Assembly: GCA_020860515.1 (NCBI GenBank)
Contig: JAJBUG010000062.1
Span: forward strand, 1-41,847
DNA length: 41,847 bases
Source of the DNA: Bacteroidales bacterium
Lineage (GTDB): Bacteria > Bacteroidota > Bacteroidia > Bacteroidales > Muribaculaceae
Direction: 5' to 3'
The notes below the pieces were generated by a model that saw only the letters and a program-made list of their open reading frames with translations, was not told the origin of the DNA and searched no databases. Positions 12,919-20,809 of the stretch are shown one piece after another; the first letter of the stretch is position 1; each line of letters begins with the position of its first letter. Both the position numbers and the translations under genes were made by a program.

Positions 12919-14394
12919 ATGCGACATTTCATCGTAATATGTTTTGCCTTGATTGTAATCGCGGTGCAGGGGCAGGCTCCAATCAGGTTTAAGGTGACGC
13001 CGGAGGTGCCACCCGATACTGCTGACCTCAATTATTATGGTAAGAAGCATTTTTTCCGCGCTGTTGGCGAGGTGGTGGGGCTTAACATGGGCCTTTGGGC
13101 ATTCGACCGCTTTGTGACTAAGGGCGACTATGCCTATATATCACTCCACTCGATCAAGGAGAATTTCAAGCACGGCTTCAAGTGGGACAATGACTGCCTG
13201 GGCGACAATATGTTTCTGCATCCATATCACGGCAATCTCTATTTCAATGCTGCTCGCAGCAATGGCTACAACTATTGGCAGTCGGGCCTCTTTGCCATCG
13301 GCGGCAGCGCGATGTGGGAGATGTTTATGGAGTGCGAGTACCCGAGCACCAATGATATTATTGCCACTCCGATCGGAGGCATGGCGATAGGCGAGGTGAT
13401 GTTCCGCGCCAGTGACATTGTGCTTAAGGACAACAGCACTGGGTGGGAGCGCGCTGGTCGCGAGGCTGCGGCTTTCCTAATCTCGCCTATGCGAGGACTC
13501 ACGCGCTTGCTTACCGGCGATATGTGGAAGCGCAGGCGCACTACTGGCCGGCTGTTTGGCACTCCGAATGTAGCAATAGAAATGTCAACTGGAGTACGCT
13601 GGCTGGAGTTTCGCGATAAGGTATTCGATGAGGGCCTTGGGGGCACATTCCTTATAAATATTGAATATGGCGACCGCTTCGAGGTGCGCAGCAGCAAGCC
13701 TTATGATTATTTCAACTTCTCAGCCAACCTTAATTTTCAGAAGGGTCAACCAGTGCTTGGTCAGCTCAATATTAAAGGACGATTGATAGCTCGCGAGCTG
13801 CTCGAAGATAAGAAGACCTATATGAGCATTGGCATGTATCAGCATTTTGATTATTACGATAGCGATACTATCTCAGATGTGACCAACAAGGTGCCGTATA
13901 AGTTTGGTACGCCAGCAAGCGTGGGCATGGGTGTGTTGATTCGTGATATCGACCGCAAGTATATTACTGTAGATGCGTTTGCTCATACCAATGCAGTGAT
14001 TCTCGGGGCTGTGTTGAGCGACCATTACAAGGTAGATCAGCGCAATTACAATCTTGCCAGCGGCTTTTCCATCAAGGCTGGCATCAATATGGTGGTAAAG
14101 AAGGATAAGTTCTCGCTCTCGGCTGAATATGACTATTACCGCCTTTTTACCTGGAAAACATATGCTCGCAACACTAATCTCAACACTGTGGATTACCGCA
14201 CCATCAACGTGCAGGGCGACAAGTCGGCTGCCTATTTTGCTGTGACCAACTTCCGCGCCAGCTACAAGCTGTGGAAAAGGCTTTACCTTACTGCGATGTT
14301 CACAATGTACAACCGCTCGACCCACTACCGTGACTACGACAACGTGCACTCCACCACCACCAGCACCCGCCTCATGCTCACCTACAAACTGTAA
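12919..14394 (+). CDS. DUF3943-family outer-membrane protein
   Basis: A 491-residue protein with a signal peptide (MRHFIVICFALIVIAVQGQA). Residues about 75-175 carry the DUF3943 pattern: FKHGFKWDNDCLGDNMFLHP, YHGNLYFNAARSNGYNYW, then WEMFMECEYPSTNDIIATP and GGMAIGE. The rest is rich in alternating aromatic and hydrophobic residues and ends in MLTYKL, as expected for a beta-barrel with a C-terminal outer-membrane signature. Function unknown; members of this family are widespread single genes in Bacteroidota. It appears to stand alone, with repeat copy 1 directly after it. Confidence 0.8.
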   Translation: MRHFIVICFALIVIAVQGQAPIRFKVTPEVPPDTADLNYYGKKHFFRAVGEVVGLNMGLWAFDRFVTKGDYAYISLHSIKENFKHGFKWDNDCLGDNMFLHPYHGNLYFNAARSNGYNYWQSGLFAIGGSAMWEMFMECEYPSTNDIIATPIGGMAIGEVMFRASDIVLKDNSTGWERAGREAAAFLISPMRGLTRLLTGDMWKRRRTTGRLFGTPNVAIEMSTGVRWLEFRDKVFDEGLGGTFLINIEYGDRFEVRSSKPYDYFNFSANLNFQKGQPVLGQLNIKGRLIARELLEDKKTYMSIGMYQHFDYYDSDTISDVTNKVPYKFGTPASVGMGVLIRDIDRKYITVDAFAHTNAVILGAVLSDHYKVDQRNYNLASGFSIKAGINMVVKKDKFSLSAEYDYYRLFTWKTYARNTNLNTVDYRTINVQGDKSAAYFAVTNFRASYKLWKRLYLTAMFTMYNRSTHYRDYDNVHSTTTSTRLMLTYKL

Positions 14395-14410
14395 ATAGTA
14401 AATTCAAAAA

Positions 14411-14510
14411 TCGAAAAGGCGATTCTCGACCCAAAAATTTCCGAGAATCGGCTTTTCGACCTCCAAATGAGTGGTGAAATCGCTTTTCTCGACCCAAAAA
14501 TTTCCGAGAA
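14411..14510 (+). repeat. 100-bp palindromic cassette repeat, copy 1 (forward)
   Basis: This and the four similar units at 17731, 19603, 22270 and 23941 are each exactly 100 bp and nearly identical. The first half is a long hairpin, with arms TCGAAAAGGCGATTCTCG and CGAGAATCGGCTTTTCGA around ACCCAAAAATTTC. A middle segment follows (CCTCCAAATGAGTGGTGAAA), then a second copy of the inner hairpin (TTTTCTCGACCCAAAAATTT to CGAGAA). Copy 1 has one arm mismatch. It sits between convergent genes. Confidence 0.95.
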
Positions 14511-14526
14511 ACGAAAAATTCGGTAA

Positions 14527-16086
14527 TTAGACCTTCCTTAACTCCTCGATTTGCCAACGAGAGTCAATATTTCGGGTTTTAGTAGAGAAGTTAACACCTA
14601 CCAAAAATATGGTTCTGGGATCTGTCATATAGGGCAAGGCATAACCTTTATCTTTAATTTGCTTAAGAGCAGCCTTGGCGGTACCTTTATATTTGAACTC
14701 CATAACATAAACATAATGGTGTGTTTTTACTACCATATCAATGCGTCCGTTGCTAATGCGTTTCTCTACTTCGGTTTGCAAACTAATCAACTTGAAAATT
14801 ATATACAATACATTTTGATAATGTGCTTCACAATCAAGTATAAGTTCATAATTGAATCCTGATAAGAAACTTTGTATCCGTTCGAGTACAGCTTTCACTT
14901 CCCCATTTCGGAAATCCGATACTAACTGATCTATTTCATATTTGCTGTTTGACCCTCGCATTTGGGTGTAGTTTGGCAATAAGAAACGCAAGAATGCTTG
15001 CTCTACCTCCTCATTTGGATAACCTAAGATGTAGGTTTCAGATTCTTTTTCGTAACGTTTTATCGTTAGGTATCCGCTTTGATACAATAATGGAACTGGG
15101 GTATGAACGGTAGATGCTACACTGGCAAGCAAGGAGGCCTCAGCACGATAACCATCCAAGGTATTGAGGTCAGTATGACAATTCTGCAACTCCTTTACTA
15201 AGAAACTTGGTGTTCCAGTTTGAAACCAATAATCGCTTAGTTTCTTATCGGACAAAGAATTGAAAACGCTAAATGGATTAAGTATTCCAACGAGCCTTTC
15301 CGAGAAATGATAGCCATTGTATTTCCGTACAAGCTCACGTATCATTTGGTCGTAAGACCACCCTTTGGCGTTAGCAAAGTTTTCCACTCCTTCATGAAAA
15401 TGCATCTCCAGTTCATCACGCGTTAAGCCGCATATTGTGTCATATTCAGGCAAAAGAGATATGTCCTTAAGTTGATTTAGGTCGCTGAATACACTAAGTT
15501 TGGCAAATTTAGTTACACCTGTAATGAAGATAAACTTAAGACAAGCCTCAGTTTTCTTTAGGGTTCCATAGAAAGGTCTAAGCACCTCGCGATAATCAGC
15601 CTGAGCATCTTTGTCAGTAATTACTTGTTGTAGAGGCTTATCATATTCATCAATAAGCACTACAATCCTTTGTCCTTCTCGGTCATACAGATTGGTGATT
15701 ATATCCTCAAAGCGATCTCCCAGTTCGCCATCGCTTGGTTCCAAACCAAATTTCTTCTCAAGATTTCTTAATTGCCTGTTAATAAACGCTTCCAGCTTTT
15801 CGGCTGATCGAAAATCACCATTGTTAAGATCTAAATGGATTACAGGATATTTTATCCAATCCTTTTCCAGATCTTCGATAGCTAAGCTCTTAAAGAGTTC
15901 GCGATCTCCCTTGAAATAGGCCTCCATAGTTGATAAAAGTAAGCTTTTCCCAAATCTTCGAGGCCTGCTGAGAAAGCATGCTTGGAAAGTATGGGTTAAT
16001 TTGTAGATAAAGGATGTCTTATCCACATATTCATATCCATCTCTTATCAGATTAGGAAAATTTTGTATACCAATTGGGTATTTCAT
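14527..16086 (-). CDS. AAA ATPase with C-terminal PD-(D/E)XK domain
   Basis: A 519-residue protein of the abundant Bacteroidales family annotated as AAA-ATPase-like/DUF1703. The N-terminus (MKYPIGIQNFPNLIRDGYEY, VDKT) is typical. The P-loop is SRPRRFGKSLLLS (about 40-52). Walker B and sensor regions appear as VVLIDEYDKPLQ and FIFITGVTKF. The C-terminus has the nuclease-like core GRIDMVVKTHHYVYVMEFKY. The family is often found in defence or mobile regions; its biochemistry is not settled. A promoter fits at 16137-16106. The gene is between repeat copies 1 and 2 on the strand opposite to the flanking genes. Confidence 0.85.
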   Translation of the reverse strand: MKYPIGIQNFPNLIRDGYEYVDKTSFIYKLTHTFQACFLSRPRRFGKSLLLSTMEAYFKGDRELFKSLAIEDLEKDWIKYPVIHLDLNNGDFRSAEKLEAFINRQLRNLEKKFGLEPSDGELGDRFEDIITNLYDREGQRIVVLIDEYDKPLQQVITDKDAQADYREVLRPFYGTLKKTEACLKFIFITGVTKFAKLSVFSDLNQLKDISLLPEYDTICGLTRDELEMHFHEGVENFANAKGWSYDQMIRELVRKYNGYHFSERLVGILNPFSVFNSLSDKKLSDYWFQTGTPSFLVKELQNCHTDLNTLDGYRAEASLLASVASTVHTPVPLLYQSGYLTIKRYEKESETYILGYPNEEVEQAFLRFLLPNYTQMRGSNSKYEIDQLVSDFRNGEVKAVLERIQSFLSGFNYELILDCEAHYQNVLYIIFKLISLQTEVEKRISNGRIDMVVKTHHYVYVMEFKYKGTAKAALKQIKDKGYALPYMTDPRTIFLVGVNFSTKTRNIDSRWQIEELRKV

Positions 16087-16105
16087 TTAAATGTTAATTT
16101 ATATG

Positions 16106-16137
16106 CAAAGATAACTATAAATCAGCAATCTAACAAA
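16106..16137 (-). promoter_or_regulatory. Bacteroidota-type promoter of the AAA/PD-(D/E)XK gene
   Basis: On the minus strand a -33 TTTG (16137-16134) is followed after exactly 20 nt by a -7 box TATCTTTG (16113-16106), 20 bp before the ATG at 16086. Confidence 0.7.
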
Positions 16138-16210
16138 AAATTTTGCACGAAATCGATGAAGATTGGGCCCTGCTCCAGTATAATAATACAGTGTTTAAGG
16201 TTCCCTGTAC

Positions 16211-16981
16211 CTATAATAGACGATAATTTGCAGCAAATGTAACCGCCTCAGTTATACTGCTCACCTCCAACCTCTCGAAGAGCTTCTTTTTGTAAGCTTT
16301 GACTGCATCGACCGACTTGCAAAGACGGTCGGCGATTTCGTTCATTGTGTATCCTTGCGATGACAGGAGCAGCACGGCACGTTCATTGTCGGTAAGGCTT
16401 ATCTCCTTACATTTTTCCCAGCTGGTGAAGGATTCATTAAGACGGTAGTACTCCTGACTCCCTTTGCGTTTCAGCATTACGTTTCCAGGGGTTTTATGTG
16501 CCGATGGACTTATCGTGCACAGAGCGAGCCAAATGCGACCCTTAGGAGTGAGAGCCATTGGAGTGAGCCTATGATTGATCAGTTTCTTCTTGCGTCCTTT
16601 TATAATATGGAAGTCATAGAATATTGTATATTCCGTCCGTTCTGCAATCGGTAACGTATCAAAAATTTCAAAACCTTTATTGTTTATCTTCAAAAGCATA
16701 TCCTGTTCTGCTTCTGGCACATGCTTGATGTAAAGCTGATAACTTAACTCCTGAATTTTATCAGCTGGTTCCCCAAAAAGCCACAACAAGTTATCCGATA
16801 CGTACACAAAATTGCGTTTGAAGTAGTCTATGATGTAGATAAAGTTGGGTGTGCTCTGTGCAAATGCCTTTGCTGCTCTAACTAAAATTTCAATATTATT
16901 GTAAGCTTCCTGTGGAATATCTCCAGGGTCGTTAATGGAAATGAAGAATTTATCAGTATTCACTAATTTATCAGTATTCAT
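16211..16981 (-). CDS. PAS-like/LuxR-type transcriptional regulator
   Basis: About 256 residues from ATG 16981 (an in-frame ATG lies at 17005). The N-terminal and middle part is PAS-like: STPNFIYIIDYFKRNFVYVS, DNLLWLFGEP, and later IFYDFHIIKGRKK. The C-terminus is a LuxR/GerE HTH (EISLTDNERAVLLLSSQGYT, MNEIADRLCKSVDAVKAYKK, KLFERLEV). The start contains an 18-bp tandem duplication that encodes NTDKLV-NTDKFF. It probably senses an intracellular signal and controls nearby genes. The divergent membrane-protein gene at 17346 and the dyad at 17182-17236 are natural targets (inference). Confidence 0.8.
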   Translation of the reverse strand: MNTDKLVNTDKFFISINDPGDIPQEAYNNIEILVRAAKAFAQSTPNFIYIIDYFKRNFVYVSDNLLWLFGEPADKIQELSYQLYIKHVPEAEQDMLLKINNKGFEIFDTLPIAERTEYTIFYDFHIIKGRKKKLINHRLTPMALTPKGRIWLALCTISPSAHKTPGNVMLKRKGSQEYYRLNESFTSWEKCKEISLTDNERAVLLLSSQGYTMNEIADRLCKSVDAVKAYKKKLFERLEVSSITEAVTFAANYRLL

Positions 16982-17181
16982 TATGGTTGAGTTTTCTAAG
17001 AGCAAATTTAGTAAATTTGTTGGGAAAATGTAATTTTTCTCTTCATTTTTAGCAATTTTAATAATTTACATAAAGGGAAAGACCTATTATTTACACTTTG
17101 GAAGATTTTCTTTCATCACATCTTCTACTATCTAAATTAAAACTGTTGTACTTATGAAATAGAGGATTAAGAGAAAAGAAA

Positions 17182-17236
17182 GGACACTTTTGGGTATTTT
17201 TGATTCTTGGCTTACACGAAATACCCAAAAGTGTCC
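17182..17236. repeat. Perfect 18-bp inverted repeat between divergent genes
   Basis: GGACACTTTTGGGTATTT (17182-17199) and AAATACCCAAAAGTGTCC (17219-17236) are perfect inverses around a 19-nt loop. The dyad lies in the 364-bp intergenic space between the LuxR-type gene and the membrane-protein gene, and just upstream of a -7-like TATCTTTG (17259-17266). It could be an operator for the adjacent regulator or a small transposon-derived element. The rest of that space is AT-rich with no gene seen. Confidence 0.7.
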
Positions 17237-17345
17237 GATATTTTCGAAAAATGTATTTTATCTTTGCATTGTGGTTGTTATATGATGTTGAACAATTCTA
17301 ATCTCTCAACTTCACAAAATAAAAATATAATTAAATATATACATT

Positions 17346-17687
17346 ATGGAAAAGAAAAAACTTGACAGCTTATTCTTCCTTTATTTCATGTGGATTCCCA
17401 TGATGGCAGTGGAGAGCTTTACTGGGGAATACTGGTTTGTATGGTGGGCTGGGGTGTTAGTTGCAGTTCTGATGGGTATTTTAACTAATTACTTGGTGGG
17501 TCAGAGAAAGACTTCTAATGGAAAGCCCTTATGCCATTTGGGTGGCGCCTTCATTTCGATGGGCATAGCGGGATTCTTGATTTCATTGTTAGGGGTATCT
17601 CCTATCAGTGTCGCATGCAGCCTTGCTGTTACAATTCTAATGATACTGCTTATTTCCTCTTTCCCTAAAATAAAGGAAAGGGTATGA
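17346..17687 (+). CDS. Small multi-pass membrane protein
   Basis: A 113-residue protein starting MEKKKLDSLFFLYFMWIPMM with about four hydrophobic segments: FFLYFMWIPMMAV, the WFVWWAGVLVAVLMGILTNY region, HLGGAFISMGIAGFLISLLG and VACSLAVTILMILLISSF. It has a short basic tail. No family is recognised. It is divergent from the LuxR-type gene and lies in the same repeat-bounded compartment as the AAA/PD-(D/E)XK gene. A candidate -7 box TATCTTTG lies about 80 bp upstream. The 3' end (TTTCCCTAAAATAAAGGAAAG) resembles the palindromes at 20711-20787. Confidence 0.65.
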   Translation: MEKKKLDSLFFLYFMWIPMMAVESFTGEYWFVWWAGVLVAVLMGILTNYLVGQRKTSNGKPLCHLGGAFISMGIAGFLISLLGVSPISVACSLAVTILMILLISSFPKIKERV

Positions 17688-17730
17688 TTTGATCAATAAT
17701 AAGTATTTCAGACAAAATACTCTCAAAACA

Positions 17731-17830
17731 TCGAAAAGCCGATTCTCGACCCAAAAATTTCCGAGAATCGGCTTTTCGACCTCAAAATGAGGGGTGAAAT
17801 CGCTTTTCTCGACCCAAAAATTTCCGAGAA
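17731..17830 (+). repeat. 100-bp palindromic cassette repeat, copy 2 (forward)
   Basis: Same orientation as copy 1, with perfect 18-bp arms (TCGAAAAGCCGATTCTCG / CGAGAATCGGCTTTTCGA). Its right end runs straight into a promoter-like TATCTTTG at 17845-17852, 24 bp before the next gene. The left flank (ATACTCTCAAAACA) is shared, inverted, with copies 3 and 4. Confidence 0.95.
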
Positions 17831-17844
17831 TGAAAAAATTGTAT

Positions 17845-17852
17845 TATCTTTG
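17845..17852 (+). promoter_or_regulatory. -7 box of the RloA/RloB-like operon
   Basis: TATCTTTG 24 bp before the ATG at 17876. The -33 position falls in the end of repeat copy 2, where no clear TTTG is seen, so the repeat may shape this promoter. Confidence 0.5.
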
Positions 17853-17875
17853 CGGTGAGTAAAAAACCATGAGAT

Positions 17876-19054
17876 ATGATACTGCAAATTAGCTTAAGCA
17901 ATTTCTTTTCAATAAAGGATGAGGTGGTGTTGGATTTGGAACAATCCAACCGCCGCCTACCCGAAAAGATACGACTTCAAGATAATGCCTTTAAAGAGAA
18001 TGGGTATTCCCTTTTGAAGTCAATCGCCATCTTTGGTGCTAATGCTTCTGGTAAATCTAATTTTCTCCGTGCTCTTTCTGCTTGTGTTACACTAATTACA
18101 GAATCTCATAACCGTACTGGAGCAAGCGTACCACTTTTTAATACTTTCAAATTCGATGAAGAGGAAAATCCAAGTAAATTTGAAATTGAATTTATTGTCG
18201 AAGGAGAAAAGTATGTTTATGGATTTAGTATCTTCCATAATATTGTAAAAGAGGAACATCTATTTGCTTTCCCTAAGGGATATCGTGCTACGATTTTTCA
18301 ACGTGATACAGAAGATGGCATTACCTCATACAAATATGCGAAGAACTTCATTAGACCTAAGGAAGTAAGCAGCAATACCTCTCCATATACCCTCTTCTTA
18401 TCACGTAGTGCCCAAATGAACCGTGAGGTAGCCGTAAAGATAGTTAGATTCTTCAAAAATCGGTTTATGCTTGGGTTACCCAAAACGGAATTATCATTAG
18501 CTCCACTCTTGGATCATAAAGATTTGATAATGGAAGGGCTTCGGCGTGCCGATAGCGACATAATTGATTATGAGCTACAAGATGAGCCAAGGGGTAATCG
18601 ACAAAAGTTAGTAACTTTTCATAAATTCGATCCTAAAAAGGGATTTGATTTCTTCAGGGAAGAATCAGCTGGTACTCGTCGGCTTTTAGCTTTGCTGCTT
18701 GCATTGATCGAAGTGGTAGAATATGACAAAATTCTGATTTTAGATGAATTGGAATCAAGTTTGCATACACAGTTGGTATCATATATTGTGGAACTTTTCA
18801 ATAGTAGTAGAAAAGCTCAAATGATTTTCACTACGCACGATATCAATCTACTGGATTCTGGTTTGCTGCGACCTGATCAAATATATTTTGTGTGCAAGCG
18901 CGATACAGACGGTAGCACCGAACTTTATTCTCTCAATGATTTTGAGGATTATAAGAATTTTGACCATCTTCGTCAAGATTATTTGCTTGGGCGCTTTAAT
19001 GCTGTGCCTATAATTGATGATACCACATTCTCTCTCCCACAAAATGAAAGCTAA
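17876..19054 (+). CDS. RloA-like AAA_21/OLD-type ATPase of a putative defence pair
   Basis: A 392-residue ABC/SMC-type ATPase. The start MILQISLSNFFSIKDEVVLD is typical of the family. Walker A is GANASGKSN (54-62), the signature is ESAGTRRLLAL (263-273), Walker B is ILILDELESSLH (286-297) and the switch His is in TTHD (319-322). It overlaps by 11 bp with a TOPRIM-like gene. ATPase plus RloB/TOPRIM pairs (RloAB, AbiL-like, distantly PARIS and Gabija) act as abortive-infection defence: the ATPase senses phage and controls the nuclease. The function here is inferred from that architecture. Confidence 0.85.
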   Translation: MILQISLSNFFSIKDEVVLDLEQSNRRLPEKIRLQDNAFKENGYSLLKSIAIFGANASGKSNFLRALSACVTLITESHNRTGASVPLFNTFKFDEEENPSKFEIEFIVEGEKYVYGFSIFHNIVKEEHLFAFPKGYRATIFQRDTEDGITSYKYAKNFIRPKEVSSNTSPYTLFLSRSAQMNREVAVKIVRFFKNRFMLGLPKTELSLAPLLDHKDLIMEGLRRADSDIIDYELQDEPRGNRQKLVTFHKFDPKKGFDFFREESAGTRRLLALLLALIEVVEYDKILILDELESSLHTQLVSYIVELFNSSRKAQMIFTTHDINLLDSGLLRPDQIYFVCKRDTDGSTELYSLNDFEDYKNFDHLRQDYLLGRFNAVPIIDDTTFSLPQNES

Positions 19055-19586
19055 GCAACGTATATCCCGTAAGACGAATCCAGTAATTTTTGTATTTTGT
19101 GAAGGAAAGACCGAAGAACAATACGTAAAGCTGCTCCGAGTTCACTTTAGGGTAACAATAAAAATCATCTCCAAAGTAGTGGGCACTAAAATTACGCCAC
19201 GACTAATCAATGCCCATCTTACAGAATATGGTTATAACCCTCAAGATAGCGTTTTCTATCTTTATGATGGCGACAGAGAGGATATAGTTAGAACTCTTAA
19301 AAATATTTCACAGGGAATATTATTGTTATCTACTCCTTGTATTGAACTATGGTTTCTTCTACATTATGGTTCTTATAAACGTGAATCTAAATCTGAAGAT
19401 GTAGTAAAAGAATTGAACCGAAGCTGCCCTGATTATACAAAAGGTGGAATCAGTGAAAATCTTAAGAAGACATTAAAAGAAAGATGGACTATAGCCACAG
19501 AAAGAGCGATCAAATTACCCGAAGGCACGAACCCTTCTACTTCAGTCTATAAGTTTATCCAACATTTAAACAATCTGACTATTTGA
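19044..19586 (+). CDS. RloB-like TOPRIM-fold effector
   Basis: About 180 residues from ATG 19044 (MKAKQRISRKTNPVIFVFCE). The TOPRIM-like glutamate is in CEGKTEEQYV (Glu20) and the DxD motif is in YLYDGDRED (Asp75, Asp77). The segment CIELWFLLHYG is also characteristic of RloB family proteins, and the family length is about 180-220. It is coupled to the ATPase gene by an 11-bp overlap. It is expected to be the metal-dependent nuclease effector of the pair. A longer frame from 19014 lies inside the ATPase gene and is less likely. Repeat copy 3 follows 17 bp after the stop. Confidence 0.82.
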   Translation: MKAKQRISRKTNPVIFVFCEGKTEEQYVKLLRVHFRVTIKIISKVVGTKITPRLINAHLTEYGYNPQDSVFYLYDGDREDIVRTLKNISQGILLLSTPCIELWFLLHYGSYKRESKSEDVVKELNRSCPDYTKGGISENLKKTLKERWTIATERAIKLPEGTNPSTSVYKFIQHLNNLTI

Positions 19587-19602
19587 AAAGTCGAATTTTC
19601 TA

Positions 19603-19702
19603 TTCTCGGAAATTTTTGGGTCGAGAAAAGCGATTTCACCCCTCATTTGGAGGTCGAAAAGCCGATTCTCGGAAATTTTTGGGTCGAGAATCGGCTTTTC
19701 GA
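19603..19702 (-). repeat. 100-bp palindromic cassette repeat, copy 3 (reverse)
   Basis: Reverse complement of the copy 1/2 unit, with perfect arms. It ends 15 bp before the stop of the leftward pseudogene and starts 16 bp after the RloB-like stop, so it fills the convergent junction completely. Confidence 0.95.
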
Positions 19703-19717
19703 TTTTATTGAGAGTAT

Positions 19718-20510
19718 TTAAATATATTTATCGATAATCATAGGCTGCTTTTGTACCAGATAGAAAGGGAGATTGACAAGTCGGAATGGTTTGCGACCAT
19801 TGGTTGTAATCACATCGTCAACAGAGAAAGGCTGCGACCAAACCCTAATGGCAAAATCATGATTTGTGGCATCCATAAATGTATGCAGAGACCCCAACTT
19901 TGAATTATGTCCATTCTTTACCTCAATTGGGATTATCTTGCTCTCGTAAGGGTAAATGAAGTCCAATTCTGCCACATCCTTCCCTTTGGTCCAAAATTTG
20001 CGACTCTGTCCAACCTTTGAAGTGAGCGTAAGCAATTCTTGGCCCACAACCTGTTCGGCAATCCTGCCCCTCCAAAGGTCTAAGACATCCTTTGCGCCTA
20101 TTATATCTTTGCGTACTCCAGCTGGGAAGTTTGCCAACCCCGAGTCAAGCATAATCAACTTAGGTTTTCTACCCATTTCAGGCAAAGCGGGAACAATACC
20201 TAAGCAAGTTTATGGCCTTTGGTGAATTTTGTATTTCGTCTAAGAAAATAAGCGTATCCCCCTCTTTTTTTCTCATCAGTTTGTTGGCAAACATGATGTT
20301 GATGCGATCGTCAAGAGAAAGGTCTCGCTCCAAGATTGTCCTATCCTCATCTTCATCAAGATTGTATTTAAGGTAATTTGAGTAAGTTTGGCCAAAGATA
20401 TCCACAACAGTAGATTTCCCTACTTGCCGAGCACCTCTTAACACCAAGGGTTTCTTGTCTTCTTTTTCTTTCCATTTGAGTAGATTCAGTTGTAAGTCGC
20501 GTTGTATCAT
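19718..20510 (-). pseudogene. Internally deleted AAA_14/DUF4143 ATPase
   Basis: The N-terminal part (20510-20178, start MIQRDLQLNLLKWKEKEDKK) has the P-loop GARQVGKST and Walker B LIFLDEIQNSPKAINLLRY, then runs out of frame at a TGA. The C-terminal part (20185-19718) is in another frame: GRKPKLIMLDSGLANFPAGV, EQVVGQELL and the PD-(D/E)XK-like core AELDFIYPYESKIIPIEVKNG. Intact relatives are about 400-450 residues; together the parts give about 270, so roughly 130-170 residues between the Walker B region and the DUF4143 domain are missing. A promoter-like TATCTTTG remains at 20540-20533. Product probably inactive. Confidence 0.8.
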
Positions 20511-20710
20511 ATTAGTCAGTGTTTTATAACTGCAAAGATAATAAATTTGTTTCAAATCCTTACAAAAAACATGCTAAATTTGTTTCAAACCCTTACCTTA
20601 TTTACTGCATTTTTGTTCCAAAATGCGACTATCTCGACTTGTTTCTGTTTCAAAACTCTACCATGTTGACTTAATACTATCCTATAACCTGGTTCCGTAC
20701 TCACGACCTA

Positions 20711-20787
20711 TTTCCTTTATTTTAGGAAAAATAATCAATTGTTTTTCCTAAAATAAAGGAAGGTTTTGTTTCCTAAAATAAAGGAAA
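20711..20787. repeat. Three copies of a 19-bp palindrome TTTCCTAAAATAAAGGAAA
   Basis: Copies at 20711-20729 (inverse form TTTCCTTTATTTTAGGAAA), 20744-20761 (one arm slightly shortened) and 20769-20787, all within 80 bp just beyond the 3' end of the intact DUF4143 gene. The first two also form a large inverted repeat. Related sequences occur upstream of the same gene (22142-22156) and at the 3' end of the membrane-protein gene (about 17663-17684). The remaining gene-free sequence 20556-20710 is AT-rich with no gene seen. Confidence 0.75.
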
Positions 20788-20809
20788 TGGTAAAAGTGAT
20801 AAAAAATGC

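Noticed and set aside
14411..14510. Interpretation of the 100-bp repeats as plain rho-independent terminators
   Set aside because: Three copies are in convergent gaps and could terminate, but one lies between divergent genes and one just before a promoter, and near identity over 100 bp is more than a terminator needs. Kept open as part of their role.
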